Positions 1 through 9,734 of a stretch of 64,000 bases of DNA are shown here, one piece after another. The position numbers were made by a program, and so were the translations under genes. The notes beneath the pieces are model-generated. The model ran no database searches. It had not been told where the DNA came from and saw only the letters and a list, made by a program, of their open reading frames with translations. How positions within the stretch are numbered: the first letter of the stretch is position 1; every line of letters starts with the position of its first letter. This DNA is from Nonomuraea sediminis (GTDB lineage Bacteria > Actinomycetota > Actinomycetes > Streptosporangiales > Streptosporangiaceae): assembly GCF_018531495.1 (NCBI RefSeq), contig NZ_JAHDTI010000007.1, positions 310,001-374,000 of the forward strand, given 5' to 3'.

Positions 1-988
1 GCTCGGCGAGCTCGCCCCGAAGAACCTGGCGCTGGCCAGGCCGGAGGCGCTCGCCCGCTCCCTGGCCGGGTCCACGCTGATCTACATGGCCGTGGCCGGG
101 CCGGTCATCCGGCTCTTCGACGCCGCGGCCGCCAAGCTGCTGCGCGCGGTCGGCATCGAACCGGTCGAGGAGCTCCACCACGGCGCCACCCTGGAGGAAC
201 TCGGCCACATCATCGGCGAGTCCCAAGAACACGGGCATCTCCCCGGCAGCCAGGCCGACGTCCTGGAGCGCGCGCTGGCCTTCTCCGACCACACGGCAGA
301 AGAGGTCATGGTGCCCCGCGTCGACGTGGTCACCGTCAGCGGCTCCGCGACCGTCCTCGAGCTGGACGAGCTGATCGCCGAGCACGGTCACACCCACTAC
401 CCGGTGCTGGGCGACCGTGTCGACGACGTGATCGGCGTCGTGAGCCTGCGCGAGCTGGCCACGGTCCCGATCGGTCGCGCGGCGGAGACCCGGGTCGCCG
501 ACCTGGCGCAGGAGGTGTTCCTCGTGCCGTTCTCGCTGTCGCTGCCCCACCTGGTCCAGCAGCTCCACGCCAGGGGCGAGGAGGTGGCCTGCGTGCTGGA
601 CGAACACGGCGGCCTGGCCGGGCTCGTCACCTGGGAGGACGTCGCCGAGGAGCTGGTAGGCGAGATCGCCGATGAGAACGATCTGGACCAGGCCTCCGTG
701 GTACGGCGCGGCAAGGGCTGGGAGGTGGACGCCGGGCTCCGCATCGACGAGATCGCCCTGGCCACCGATCTGGAACTCCCGGACAAGGACGAATACGACA
801 CTCTCGCCGGGTTGATCCTCCACCGGCTGGGACGCTTCGCCGTACCGGGAGACGCGATCGACGTGGAGCTGCCTCCCACCCTGGACGCCGACGCACACAC
901 GCACGCGCACCTCGAGGTGCTCACCCTGGACCGGCACGTCCCCGAACGCGTCCGGCTCACTCCGCACCGACAGGAGCCCGAAGCATGA
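1..988 (+). CDS. CNNM/CBS-pair transporter-like protein (partial, 5' end missing)
   Basis: Membrane protein of the UPF0053/CNNM (CorC/HlyC-like) family, linked to divalent-cation (Mg/Co) handling at the cytoplasmic membrane. The reading frame is open from base 2 and begins inside the conserved GE-x-x-PKNLALARPE segment of the DUF21 membrane domain, so the start lies before the window; the in-frame ATG at 86 is internal. After the last membrane helix come two CBS motifs (around TVSGSATVLELDELIAEHG and EEVACVLDEHGG) and a C-terminal CorC_HlyC domain (GLILHRLGRFAVPGD). The stop overlaps the next start by four bases, so the two paralogues are translationally coupled. Family assignment is firm; the transported ion is inference. 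Confidence 0.9.
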   Translation, partial: LGELAPKNLALARPEALARSLAGSTLIYMAVAGPVIRLFDAAAAKLLRAVGIEPVEELHHGATLEELGHIIGESQEHGHLPGSQADVLERALAFSDHTAEEVMVPRVDVVTVSGSATVLELDELIAEHGHTHYPVLGDRVDDVIGVVSLRELATVPIGRAAETRVADLAQEVFLVPFSLSLPHLVQQLHARGEEVACVLDEHGGLAGLVTWEDVAEELVGEIADENDLDQASVVRRGKGWEVDAGLRIDEIALATDLELPDKDEYDTLAGLILHRLGRFAVPGDAIDVELPPTLDADAHTHAHLEVLTLDRHVPERVRLTPHRQEPEA

Positions 989-1998
989 GCCTGCCCACCG
1001 GACTCCTCCTCACCCTGCTCCTGCTCATCGGTAACGGGTTCTTCGTCGCGGCCGAGTTCGCCCTCGTGGCCGCCAAGCGTCACCGGCTGGAGAAGGCGGC
1101 GGCCCAGGGGAGCCGCGCCGCGGCGGCCGCCGTCTCAGGGATCAGGGAACTGACGCTCATGCTGGCCGGCGCCCAGCTCGGCATCACGCTCTGCTCCCTC
1201 GGCCTCGGTGTGGTCTCCGAACCCGTCATCGCCGAGACCCTGACGCCGCTCTTCCACGCCCTGGGACTACCGGAGGCCGGGGCGCACGCGGTCGCCTTCG
1301 TCATCGCGCTGGCCATCATCACGTTCCTGCACATGGTCCTGGGCGAGATGGCGCCGAAGTCCTGGGCGATTGCCAACCCCGAGCGCTCGGCGACCCTGCT
1401 GGCCCTGCCGTTCCGCGGCTTCACCGTTCTCGTCCGGCCACTGCTCCGCCTGCTCAACGGCATCACCAACCTGCTGCTGCGCCTCTTCGGCGTGCATCCG
1501 CGCTCAGGGTCGGCCAATCCGCGCACTCCCGAGCAGCTCAGTCACCTGATCGAGGAATCGCGCCGCCTCGGCCTGATCGACAGCGACGACCACGTGATCC
1601 TCAGCAGCGCGCTGGATGCCCCGGAAACCGGCATCGGCCCGCTCATCATCCCCAAGGACGAGATCGTCGGCGTGCCTGCCGCGGCCACGGCTCAGGACGT
1701 GATCGACATGACGGCACACACCGGCCGGACACGTCTCGTCGTCTGGCAGGACGGGCGGCCCGCAGGCCTGGTGCACGTGCGCGACGCCTACCTCGCCCGG
1801 CGCCGCGACGCCTCGACGACCGCCGGCGACCTGGCCCACCACCTTCCTGCCATCCCGGCCGGAAGCTCCGTCAGCGCGGCGGTCACGCATCTGCGTTCCG
1901 CGCACAGCCAGCTCGCCTTGGCGCATGCCGAGGACGGCACGCTGGTCGGGCTGGTCAGCCTCGACGACCTCCTGACGACCCTGCTGGTCCCGGCCTGA
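985..1998 (+). CDS. CNNM/CBS-pair transporter-like protein, second paralogue
   Basis: A 337-residue protein of the same family as its upstream neighbour, starting at an ATG embedded in the neighbour's stop (ATGA). Residues 1-200 form the DUF21 membrane domain with four hydrophobic segments (first at about 4-25) and the family motif GEMAPKSWAIANPE. Two CBS-like segments follow (about 215-330). Unlike the upstream protein it ends after the CBS pair and lacks the CorC_HlyC C-terminal domain, a common arrangement in actinobacterial tandem pairs where the two products probably form a heteromer. Ion specificity cannot be read from sequence. Confidence 0.88.
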   Translation: MSLPTGLLLTLLLLIGNGFFVAAEFALVAAKRHRLEKAAAQGSRAAAAAVSGIRELTLMLAGAQLGITLCSLGLGVVSEPVIAETLTPLFHALGLPEAGAHAVAFVIALAIITFLHMVLGEMAPKSWAIANPERSATLLALPFRGFTVLVRPLLRLLNGITNLLLRLFGVHPRSGSANPRTPEQLSHLIEESRRLGLIDSDDHVILSSALDAPETGIGPLIIPKDEIVGVPAAATAQDVIDMTAHTGRTRLVVWQDGRPAGLVHVRDAYLARRRDASTTAGDLAHHLPAIPAGSSVSAAVTHLRSAHSQLALAHAEDGTLVGLVSLDDLLTTLLVPA

Positions 1999-2008
1999 AC
2001 TTCTTTGA

Positions 2009-3460
2009 TCACCTGGAGCAGGAGTCGGACAGGTCGGACAGGCGGCTCTGGGCGGGGCTCGGCCTGGCGCTGTGCGGGTGGAGGCCATCAGCGGCATCGC
2101 GAGCCCGGTCGCCGGAGTGGGCGATGGCATCGGCGGCGTCGGCGCGGATCCTGTCGAAGTCGGGATAGGCGGGGTTGTACGCGGGTGGCACGAACGACAG
2201 CGTCGTCACCCGAGCGTTCTTGACCTTGCCGGCGAGCGGGATGAGGTCCTGGAGGCGGGCTCGCGGGATGTCGGTGCGGAAGGTCTGCCTGGCCGCATCC
2301 GCCAGCTGCTCGAAGCTCCAGAGTACGGTGCCCGGGTCGAGCTGGTGGAGCATGGCACTCATGATGCAGTGCTGGCGGCGCATCCGGGTGTGGTTGTCGC
2401 CGCCCGCGCAGGTGGATCCGTCATGGTCGCGGGCTCTGCCGTACCAGAGTGCTTCGGCGCCGTTCAGCAGACGGGTGCCTGCTTTGACAGTGCCGCCGTC
2501 GCTGCGTCCGACGCCGTAGCAGATGTCCTGCTCGACGTGGATGCGCACGCCGCCGAGCGCGTCGATCAGTTTGGCCAGGCCCCACATGTTGACCAGCACG
2601 TAGTAGTCCAGCTTCAAGCCCAGGATCTGTCCGACGGCGCCCATGAGCGCGTCCGGTGCCCGAGTGGGCGAGTTGTGGAACGGCTCAGGATGCAGGTCGG
2701 CGTACTCCCAGATCGCGTTCAGCAGGTCCTTCTCGCCGCGGCCCTGGCCGGGAGGCATGTAGAAGCCCTTGGGCGGGGGGAACAGCCCGGCCATGACGCT
2801 TCCCGGCGGGAACGGAACGTTCTCCAACTCCCGCGGGAGAGCGAACAGCACCGTGGCGCCGGTCCTGGTATCCACGCTGGCCACGTTGACGCTGTCGGTG
2901 CGGATGCTCGACCCCTTGCGCGAGCCGGCGCCGTCGCCGCCCAGCAGCAGGATGTTGATCCGGGGGCGGCCGCGCCACGGGTCGGCGTGGTCGACCGACT
3001 CGTGCAGCGGGGAGGCGAACACGTCGCTCAACGTGGCTTCAACGGTCCGCGCGGCCCTGGCGACGACGACGAACGGGGCGATCACCGCCAGAGTGGTCAC
3101 CAGCGCCACCAGGTCGCCCACCCGCCGCAGCGTGCCGCGGCGGGGTCGCATCACCGCATAGGAGGCGACGACCAGGACCGCCCACAGCCCCCCTCCTACG
3201 AAGCAGACTGAGACGAACAGCGGGATCCAGGACGGCTCGCTCAGCACCACCGTGATCTTGTCGCCGAGGGACAACGCGAACACCGCGATCCCAGACACCA
3301 CCACGAGGAAGATCGCGAAGATCGCGAGTCCCAGCATTCGGTGTCCGGCACGCAGATGCGCGGCCCCAGGCACCACGATCGAAGCGAGCGTCCACCCGAT
3401 GGCGGCCGCCAGGCCGGTGCCGGTTTCCATACGTGCCCGAGTCTCCAAACGCGTTCTCAT
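2009..3460 (-). CDS. LytR-CpsA-Psr (LCP) family cell-wall polymer ligase
   Basis: LCP enzymes move glycopolymers from a polyprenyl-phosphate carrier onto peptidoglycan outside the membrane. This 483-residue protein has about four N-terminal hydrophobic segments (near 17-36, 42-64, 79-103, 113-137), then the LCP catalytic domain at about 165-390. Signature pieces are INILLLGGDG, RTDSVNVASVD (the acidic/arginine lipid-phosphate site) and FALPRELENVPFP. A short Ser/Pro-rich tail ends the protein. The two 3' ends face the CNNM pair only ten bases apart with no clear hairpin between them. A second ATG (METGTG) lies ten codons in; the upstream ATG has an AAGGGC just before it. A small inverted repeat sits directly upstream. 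Confidence 0.88.
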   Translation of the reverse strand: MRTRLETRARMETGTGLAAAIGWTLASIVVPGAAHLRAGHRMLGLAIFAIFLVVVSGIAVFALSLGDKITVVLSEPSWIPLFVSVCFVGGGLWAVLVVASYAVMRPRRGTLRRVGDLVALVTTLAVIAPFVVVARAARTVEATLSDVFASPLHESVDHADPWRGRPRINILLLGGDGAGSRKGSSIRTDSVNVASVDTRTGATVLFALPRELENVPFPPGSVMAGLFPPPKGFYMPPGQGRGEKDLLNAIWEYADLHPEPFHNSPTRAPDALMGAVGQILGLKLDYYVLVNMWGLAKLIDALGGVRIHVEQDICYGVGRSDGGTVKAGTRLLNGAEALWYGRARDHDGSTCAGGDNHTRMRRQHCIMSAMLHQLDPGTVLWSFEQLADAARQTFRTDIPRARLQDLIPLAGKVKNARVTTLSFVPPAYNPAYPDFDRIRADAADAIAHSGDRARDAADGLHPHSARPSPAQSRLSDLSDSCSR

Positions 3461-3473
3461 GCCCTTGGAGTCC

Positions 3474-3493
3474 CGTCCTACGCCTGTAGGACG
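3474..3493. promoter_or_regulatory. Inverted repeat upstream of the LCP gene
   Basis: CGTCCTAC, four bases GCCT, then GTAGGACG: a perfect 8-bp inverted repeat 14 bases before the LCP start codon. It overlaps the expected leader or promoter, so it may be an operator or a 5' hairpin near the ribosome binding site. No function is proven. Confidence 0.4.
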
Positions 3494-3663
3494 TTGTCGT
3501 GGCGCTGTTTGTTGCTCGCATGCGCAAGTCTTTGGCCAATCCCCACCGTCCGGCGATCAGCAGCCGCGCGCCTGAGCGCCGGCACATCGGCCTGGCCGTT
3601 GGCGTGGTCTTCCGGTACGGCTCGCGCCGTCGCCGCCTGGCTGCGTGGTGTGGTCCTCGGCGT

Positions 3664-3921
3664 TCAGTCCTGCTTGTCCGTCTCGGCGTTGGCCCTCAAG
3701 GCGGCGGCCTGCTCCTCAAGACGACGAGCCTGCTCCTCCAAAGAGAGGGCCGGCGCACTGGTCTCGTCCTGCTCCTGCAGCTTTCCGGTCTCCGACTTGA
3801 GGATCCGAAGGGAACGGCCGAGAGACCTCGCCGCATCAGGCAGCTTCTTCGACCCGAACAGCAGGAGCACGACCAGCCCGAGAATCAGCCAATGTGTGGG
3901 ACTCAATTCACCGCTGAACAT
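3664..3921 (-). CDS. tatA: TatA/E-like twin-arginine translocase subunit
   Basis: An 85-residue protein with the TatA/B/E architecture: a short N-terminal stretch, one hydrophobic helix (about 10-22, HWLILGLVVLLLF), the family F-G-x-K-x-L-P hinge (FGSKKLPDAARSLG) and an amphipathic helix followed by a charged Glu/Ala/Gln-rich tail. TatA multimers form the channel through which folded proteins with RR signal peptides pass. No tatB or tatC lies nearby, so it is a stand-alone copy; the short length and lack of a long C-terminal extension favour TatA/E over TatB. It is divergent from the glycoside-hydrolase lipoprotein gene. The 203 bases between it and the LCP gene contain no other clear gene. 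Confidence 0.85.
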   Translation of the reverse strand: MFSGELSPTHWLILGLVVLLLFGSKKLPDAARSLGRSLRILKSETGKLQEQDETSAPALSLEEQARRLEEQAAALRANAETDKQD

Positions 3922-4149
3922 CTACGCGGCCTCCTCGCATCACGCTCGGAGCATGCTTGCTGGCTTGCGCAACTAATTTATCAAGGAAGGCGGTCGGCAG
4001 GCACTCTCGCCACCAGAACCGGCTCGGCCTGGATTCCCGAGCGCTTCATGAAAGTTGCCTGAGAACTCTCGGCTCCACCTAGTCTCCGGCATATCCGGCA
4101 TGCCACCCTCCCGATGGACGAGGGACATGACGATCGGGTGAGGGGTCTG

Positions 4150-5508
4150 ATGGGCTGGCATGGTTGGGGCTCGACGCGACTTCGCCGGACCAGGACGGTC
4201 GTCATCGCGACGCTCGTGCTGGCCGCGCTGTCGGCGTGCTCGGCGACCGTTCCCGAAGCGGCGACCAAGGCGGAGGGCCGGACGGCCGCGCCCGCCCGCT
4301 CGGCCGTGGCCGAGCCTCCGCCTGTGGATCCCAACTGGCCGCGCTGGGGGCTCACGCACACCCAGACCAGCGCGAACAACGGGGACGAGCGGCTGCTCGA
4401 GGGCGCCTCCCAGACGTTGTCCCACGTCCCGATGCTGCAGAACCAGCACATCATGGGCTTCGGCGTGGGCAACCCGGAGTTGTACCCGGGCGAGTTCGCC
4501 TTCAAGGATCTCGACAGCCGCATGCGGCTCATGGACCGTTCCGGCGGCCTGCCGGTGATCACGCTGTGTTGTGCGCCTGACTGGATGAAAGGCGGGCCTG
4601 CGGGGCAGACCTCCTGGCAGAGGGACCACTTCGAAGCGGCCCCTGAGCCGTCGCACTTCGACGACTTCGCCAAGCTGGCCGCGACGATCGCGCAACGCTA
4701 CAACAACGTCCAGTACTTCATGGTGTGGAACGAGCTCAAGGGCTTCTGGCCCGACCACTCCAAGCCGCCGGACATCGAGGGCTACACCACCCTCTACAAC
4801 AAGGTGTACGAAGCGGTGAAGGCCGTCAGGCCGGACGCCAAGATCGGCGGGCCGTACCTCGGCATGGACAGCGTGAGCAGCGCCGACGCATCCGAGCTCA
4901 AGGGCAAGTGGGGCGCGGTGGACCAGGTGGTCCTGGACGCCTTCGACTACTGGAACAAGCACAAGAAGGGCGCCGACTTCATCGTCGTCGACGGCGCCTC
5001 TCCCACGGAGGACCACGCGGTCCTGCCTGACCCGTTCGGCGCCACGGCCAAGTTCGGCGCGGTCACCCGGTGGCTGCGGAAGAAGACGGGCAACCTGCCG
5101 ATCTGGTGGTCGGAGTGGTACATCATGCCCGAGGACGGCCAGACCAGGTGGCCGGAGGACATGCGGCTGGCGGTGCAGGCGGTATCCATGATCGAACTCG
5201 CGACCTCGGGCGCCGCCACCGCGTTGTACTGGAACCCAGAAACCAAGCAGGGCGACTGCCCCGGCTGCATGTGGAACCCTCAGGATGGCTCAGCGCTCCC
5301 GACCGGCGACCTGATCAGCAACTTCGTCAAGTGGTTCCCTGCCGGGGTCGAGCTGCGGCAGGCCACGACCTCCGACTCCAGAATCCGCCTGCTGGCCCAG
5401 CAGGAGAAGCTCCTGATGGTCAACACCACGGGCAGCCGGCTGACCGCGACGGTGAACGGCAAGAGCGTCACTCTCCAGCCGTACGAGATCAGGTGGACGA
5501 GCGCTTGA
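4150..5508 (+). CDS. Lipoprotein glycoside hydrolase, TIM-barrel (GH39-like)
   Basis: Predicted surface lipoprotein of 452 residues. The chosen ATG follows AGGGG with suitable spacing; an in-frame ATG at 4114 would add 12 residues. A charged start, a hydrophobic helix and the lipobox L-S-A-C form a type II signal peptide, followed by an Ala/Pro/Glu-rich linker. The rest resembles a (beta/alpha)8 glycosidase of clan A: the acid/base Glu is expected in WNELK (Glu195) and the nucleophile Glu in WWSEWY (Glu322). A small beta domain (about 385-452, NTTGSRLTATVNGK) ends it, as in GH39/GH51-type enzymes. The substrate, probably a plant or microbial oligosaccharide, is not readable. It stands alone with no transporter next to it. 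Confidence 0.72.
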   Translation: MGWHGWGSTRLRRTRTVVIATLVLAALSACSATVPEAATKAEGRTAAPARSAVAEPPPVDPNWPRWGLTHTQTSANNGDERLLEGASQTLSHVPMLQNQHIMGFGVGNPELYPGEFAFKDLDSRMRLMDRSGGLPVITLCCAPDWMKGGPAGQTSWQRDHFEAAPEPSHFDDFAKLAATIAQRYNNVQYFMVWNELKGFWPDHSKPPDIEGYTTLYNKVYEAVKAVRPDAKIGGPYLGMDSVSSADASELKGKWGAVDQVVLDAFDYWNKHKKGADFIVVDGASPTEDHAVLPDPFGATAKFGAVTRWLRKKTGNLPIWWSEWYIMPEDGQTRWPEDMRLAVQAVSMIELATSGAATALYWNPETKQGDCPGCMWNPQDGSALPTGDLISNFVKWFPAGVELRQATTSDSRIRLLAQQEKLLMVNTTGSRLTATVNGKSVTLQPYEIRWTSA

Positions 5509-5707
5509 CCCGGCGGAGTAGGTGACCGGTCGCGACGGTGCTGCAGAACACGCGGCCAGGCACCAGGCTTCTTCCGTTGCTGGTGGCCGTTCTTCTGGTC
5601 ATGCTCTGAATCAGCCGCCCGAGCCGGTCGCCGACGACCACGAGGCGTCTGACCCCTGTGCCGAGTGGCCGGAGCTGGGGACCGCTATGCCTGCTGGGCT
5701 GGGTCGG

Positions 5708-7498
5708 TCAGGCCGTTTCGGCGCTGAGGGTCTGCGCCACGGGACGGCGGGCGGCCAGGCGTGCGGGCAGGGCGGTGAGTGCCGCCGTTGCCAGGAGGGT
5801 CGCGAGCGCGGCCCCGAGCAGCCAGGAGGAGGGAGGTTCCGCCGAATTCCTGGCGGCGAAGAGTGAGAGCAGGCCGATGCCCAAAGGGACGCCGATGACG
5901 GCGCCGGGCAGGCTGGGCAGGAGCTGGGCGGTGGACAGCCCCGCGGTGATCTGTCCGGGGGTGGCGCCGAGCGTACGTGCGATGGCCATGTTCGCCCGGG
6001 CCTCCATGGCGGTGGTCCAGGTGAGCGTGATGGTGTTCACGACGGCGAGTGCGATCAGCAGGATGGTGACGGCGAGCATCAGCCGGCGGTCGTGCTCGCC
6101 GCGCAGGTTGGGCAGGGCGGAGGAGCCATCCAGGCCGTAGCCCCTCTCCGGCTGGGCGTGGAGGGTCAGCAGAGCCACGATCGCGATCACCGTGGTGGCG
6201 GTGGAGCACGCCTGCAGTACGGCGCGGCCCGGCCGGCGGGCGGTCAGCCGCAGCCCGAGCAGCAGCGGCGTGGGCAGCAGCGCGGACAGCGCGGTGAGCC
6301 AGGGCCGGTGACGGGGCTGGTGCGCGGCGGCGCTCAGCGCCGTGACGGTCGCCGTACGCATGGCCCGCAGCGTGGGACGCAGTGTGGACAGCACCGCCAC
6401 CGCCACGGCGAGGACGGTCGCCGCGGCAACGGTGGCGCCGCCGGGCCCGGCCGCGTCGCCGATCCGGCTGGCCGTGGGGCTGGCGATGGCGGGCACGGTC
6501 AGACGGGCGATCACCAATCCCAGCGCGTCGCCGACCAGCGCCAGCGCCAGGTACTCGGTGAGCAGGACGGTGGCGATCAGCCCCGGGGTGGCGCCGACGG
6601 CCTTGAGCAGCCCGGCCCGGCGCGTCTGCTCGACGGCGCGCCCCGCGGCCAGCGCCGCCGCTCCGGTGATGGCCAGGAAGCCGAGCAGCCAGCTACCGAC
6701 GACCAGGATCGGCTGGGTGTCGCTGAGGATGACCATGTCCTGTTCGGCCGTGAACTGCCAGCTGTGGAAGTTCACCCTGAGGGTGGGGATGCGATGGGCG
6801 TCCAGGAAGGCTTGCGCCGTTGCGGGGTCGCGCAGCTTGAGGTCCAGGGCCAAGGTCACCGGGAGATCGTGGGACGACGCCAGGGCCCGGGCATCTGATC
6901 GGGTCATCCAGGCCAGGCCGCTGTAGTCGCTGGGACCACCGCCCGGCCCGATCTGCGCCGCCCAGGGGTAGATGGAGGTGGCCGCGGTCACGGCGATCCC
7001 GACGACTGGGTACGGCCGGCCGGCGATGGTGACGCGGTCGCCGACGCTGACGCCCAGCGCGGCGGCGAAGCCGCGTTCGAGGACCGTGCCACCGGAGCGT
7101 ACCCACTGACCCGAGGTCAGCAGCGGCCGGTTGACTGCGCCGGGCGTCTCGCCGAAACCTTGCACCACCACAGGAGACGAGAGGGAATCGCGCGTGGTGA
7201 GGTCGGCGTAGACGATGCGATAGGGCCCATGGTGGGCGATCACCGCGGGCTCCTTCGCCAGCGAGGCCAGGGTGGAGGTCACCGCGGGATCGGTGTCGCC
7301 GGAGAGCGCCACCACGTCCGGCCCGGCGGTGGCCGCGCGGGTCTGCTCGTACAGCGCGTCGCTCACGCCCTGCAGGGACAGGCCCAACGCCAGGGCGGCG
7401 GTGGCCACGGTGACCGCGAGCAGGAGCACCACGGCCTGGACCTTGTGCCGGCGCACGTCAGCCGGCACCAGCCGCGCGACGAGCACGATGGAGCCCAT
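5708..7498 (-). CDS. FtsX-type ABC transporter permease
   Basis: Membrane subunit of a MacB/LolCDE-type ABC system, 596 residues. One N-terminal helix (about 22-45) is followed by a large extracytoplasmic domain (about 50-260), three helices with an FtsX signature near 265-380, and a further hydrophobic half with helices near 415-445, 470-500 and 530-585. It lies five bases downstream of its ATPase and behind a PadR regulator, all on the - strand, so the three form one operon. Such PadR-controlled ABC-FtsX sets in actinomycetes usually export antimicrobials or lipids or respond to envelope stress; the substrate here is unknown. The 200 bases between its stop and the glycosidase stop hold nothing clear. 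Confidence 0.85.
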   Translation of the reverse strand: MGSIVLVARLVPADVRRHKVQAVVLLLAVTVATAALALGLSLQGVSDALYEQTRAATAGPDVVALSGDTDPAVTSTLASLAKEPAVIAHHGPYRIVYADLTTRDSLSSPVVVQGFGETPGAVNRPLLTSGQWVRSGGTVLERGFAAALGVSVGDRVTIAGRPYPVVGIAVTAATSIYPWAAQIGPGGGPSDYSGLAWMTRSDARALASSHDLPVTLALDLKLRDPATAQAFLDAHRIPTLRVNFHSWQFTAEQDMVILSDTQPILVVGSWLLGFLAITGAAALAAGRAVEQTRRAGLLKAVGATPGLIATVLLTEYLALALVGDALGLVIARLTVPAIASPTASRIGDAAGPGGATVAAATVLAVAVAVLSTLRPTLRAMRTATVTALSAAAHQPRHRPWLTALSALLPTPLLLGLRLTARRPGRAVLQACSTATTVIAIVALLTLHAQPERGYGLDGSSALPNLRGEHDRRLMLAVTILLIALAVVNTITLTWTTAMEARANMAIARTLGATPGQITAGLSTAQLLPSLPGAVIGVPLGIGLLSLFAARNSAEPPSSWLLGAALATLLATAALTALPARLAARRPVAQTLSAETA

Positions 7499-7503
7499 GC
7501 CGT

Positions 7504-8240
<737 letters not shown>

Positions 8241-8244
<4 letters not shown>

Positions 8245-8759
8245 CCACCCTCCTTGGACCAGGCCCGCTCACAGGCATCCAGCCAGCGCAGGTCCGCCTG
8301 CAACCGCAGCACGACCCCTTCCAGCAGCAGGCCGGCGCCTGACCCCGCCGGCTCGGCCAGCGCCGCCTGCTGCGCCTCACGCAAGCGGCGCAGCAACTCA
8401 CGGCGCTGCGCGGCCACCAGCTCCACCGGGTCGGCCAGCCGGGCCGCGGCGGCAGCGGCGAGCTTGAGATGAAACTCCGCCAGGTCCGGTTTCGGCCAGC
8501 CCACCTCGGCCAGCCAGGCGGCCACCCGTTGCTGCCCGGCCGGCGTCAGCGCGTAGACCTTGCGCTCGGGCCGCTCGGGAAGCCCGTCCGCCGGCTCGTA
8601 GACGACCAGCCCGGCTTTTTCCAGCCGAGCCAAGGTCACATAGATCTGGCCGGGGTTCATCGACTCGCCCAGCGGGCCGAGAGTCTGCCGCAGCCGGGCG
8701 CGCAGGTGGTACCCGTGCGACGGTTCCTTGGCGAGCATCGCCAGCACTGCGTCCTGCAC
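8241..8759 (-). CDS. PadR-family transcriptional regulator
   Basis: A 172-residue repressor-type protein. An N-terminal winged helix (about 1-85, with SHGYHLRARLRQTLG and GQIYVTLARLEKAGLV) is typical of PadR; the C-terminal half is a helical dimerisation arm rich in Ala, Arg and Glu. Translation most likely begins at a GTG following GGGGGA. It is the first gene of the padR-ATPase-permease operon and probably represses it through the inverted repeat just upstream. The inducing ligand is unknown. Confidence 0.88.
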
Positions 8760-8773
8760 TCCATCCCCCTAAC

Positions 8774-8799
8774 GGCTAGCCAATAGATAGCGGTTAGCC
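8774..8799. promoter_or_regulatory. Inverted repeat, probable PadR operator
   Basis: GGCTAGCC and GGTTAGCC form arms (7 of 8 positions complementary) separated by ten A/T-rich bases, 14 bases before the padR start codon. The position and symmetry fit an autoregulatory PadR operator. Binding is inferred from position only. Confidence 0.55.
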
Positions 8800-8971
8800 A
8801 TACAAGGTGTCAAAAGGGGCCGGCTCCGGTCGGCCGGGCAGGTCCTCGCCCTCAGGTGGGGGATTACCGCTTACCCTGCATAAACAAGCCCACGACCTGC
8901 GGTGCTGCAAAACCGGGGCCGCAGTTGCCCTCGCACCCGAGAGCCCGAAGCCGTCCGTCAAGGAGACCGCG

Positions 8972-9538
8972 ATGACGACTCACAGCGAGCTGCCCGGCGA
9001 CGCCGCGCGCGCCATGGAGGAGATCGCCGCCGCGGTCGGGAGCGTGCCCGAAGCGGAGCTCGACGGGATCGTCGAGGAGTTGCTCGCGGCCCGCCGGATC
9101 GCCTGCTACGCACCAGGCCGGGAAGGCCTGGTCCTGCGCGGCCTGGTCATGCGGCTCTTCCACGCCGGGCTCGATGCCCACTACGTCGGCGAGATGACCT
9201 GCCCAGCGGTGGGGGAGGGCGACCTCGTCGTTCTCTCTTGCGGCCCGGGCCACCTCGCCACGGTCGAGGCGCTGGCCGGTGTAGCGGCGCAGGCAGGCGC
9301 CCGCCTGCTCTACCTGACGGCCCAGCCCCACAACCCACCGGCCGGCCGCGCTGATCGCGTCGTCCACATCACGGCCCAGACCATGGCCGACGACCAGGCC
9401 TCGACGGCGGTGCTACCCATGGGCAGCGCCTACGAGATCGCTCTCTTCGTCCTCGTCGACCTGATCACCAACCGAGTCCGGTCACGCCGCTCGGAATCGC
9501 CCGAGACCCTACGCTCCCGCCACACGAACCTCGAGTGA
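8972..9538 (+). CDS. SIS-domain protein, 6-phospho-3-hexuloisomerase-like
   Basis: A 188-residue sugar isomerase-fold protein. The ATG at 8972 is preferred because AAGGAG lies six bases upstream; the frame is open further 5' but that stretch does not look like protein. The layout matches HxlB/PHI: an N-terminal helix pair, a Rossmann-like SIS core with GREGLVLRGLVMRLFHAGLD (phosphosugar loop region), VGEMTCPAVGEGDLVVL, and the C-terminal VLPMGSAYEIALFVLVD motif. HxlB converts 3-hexulose-6-phosphate to fructose-6-phosphate in formaldehyde fixation, but the partner synthase HxlA is absent here, so the substrate may differ. Confidence 0.75.
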   Translation: MTTHSELPGDAARAMEEIAAAVGSVPEAELDGIVEELLAARRIACYAPGREGLVLRGLVMRLFHAGLDAHYVGEMTCPAVGEGDLVVLSCGPGHLATVEALAGVAAQAGARLLYLTAQPHNPPAGRADRVVHITAQTMADDQASTAVLPMGSAYEIALFVLVDLITNRVRSRRSESPETLRSRHTNLE

Positions 9539-9734
9539 ACGCGGCGGCCGGCCCCGTCGTCCGCATATGCCGACTCAGAGCCGACCGGCACACGGGCGCA
9601 ATGGCCCGCTGGAGCCGGGGCCTGCCGTGCGTGGTCGCGAGCGGGGCTCGCACGCGGTGGCTCGCCGTCGCCGTGATCAGTGGGTCACCGCATGCCGCCG
9701 TCGGGTGAGCGGACGGTGGGGATAGCCTGGCAGG

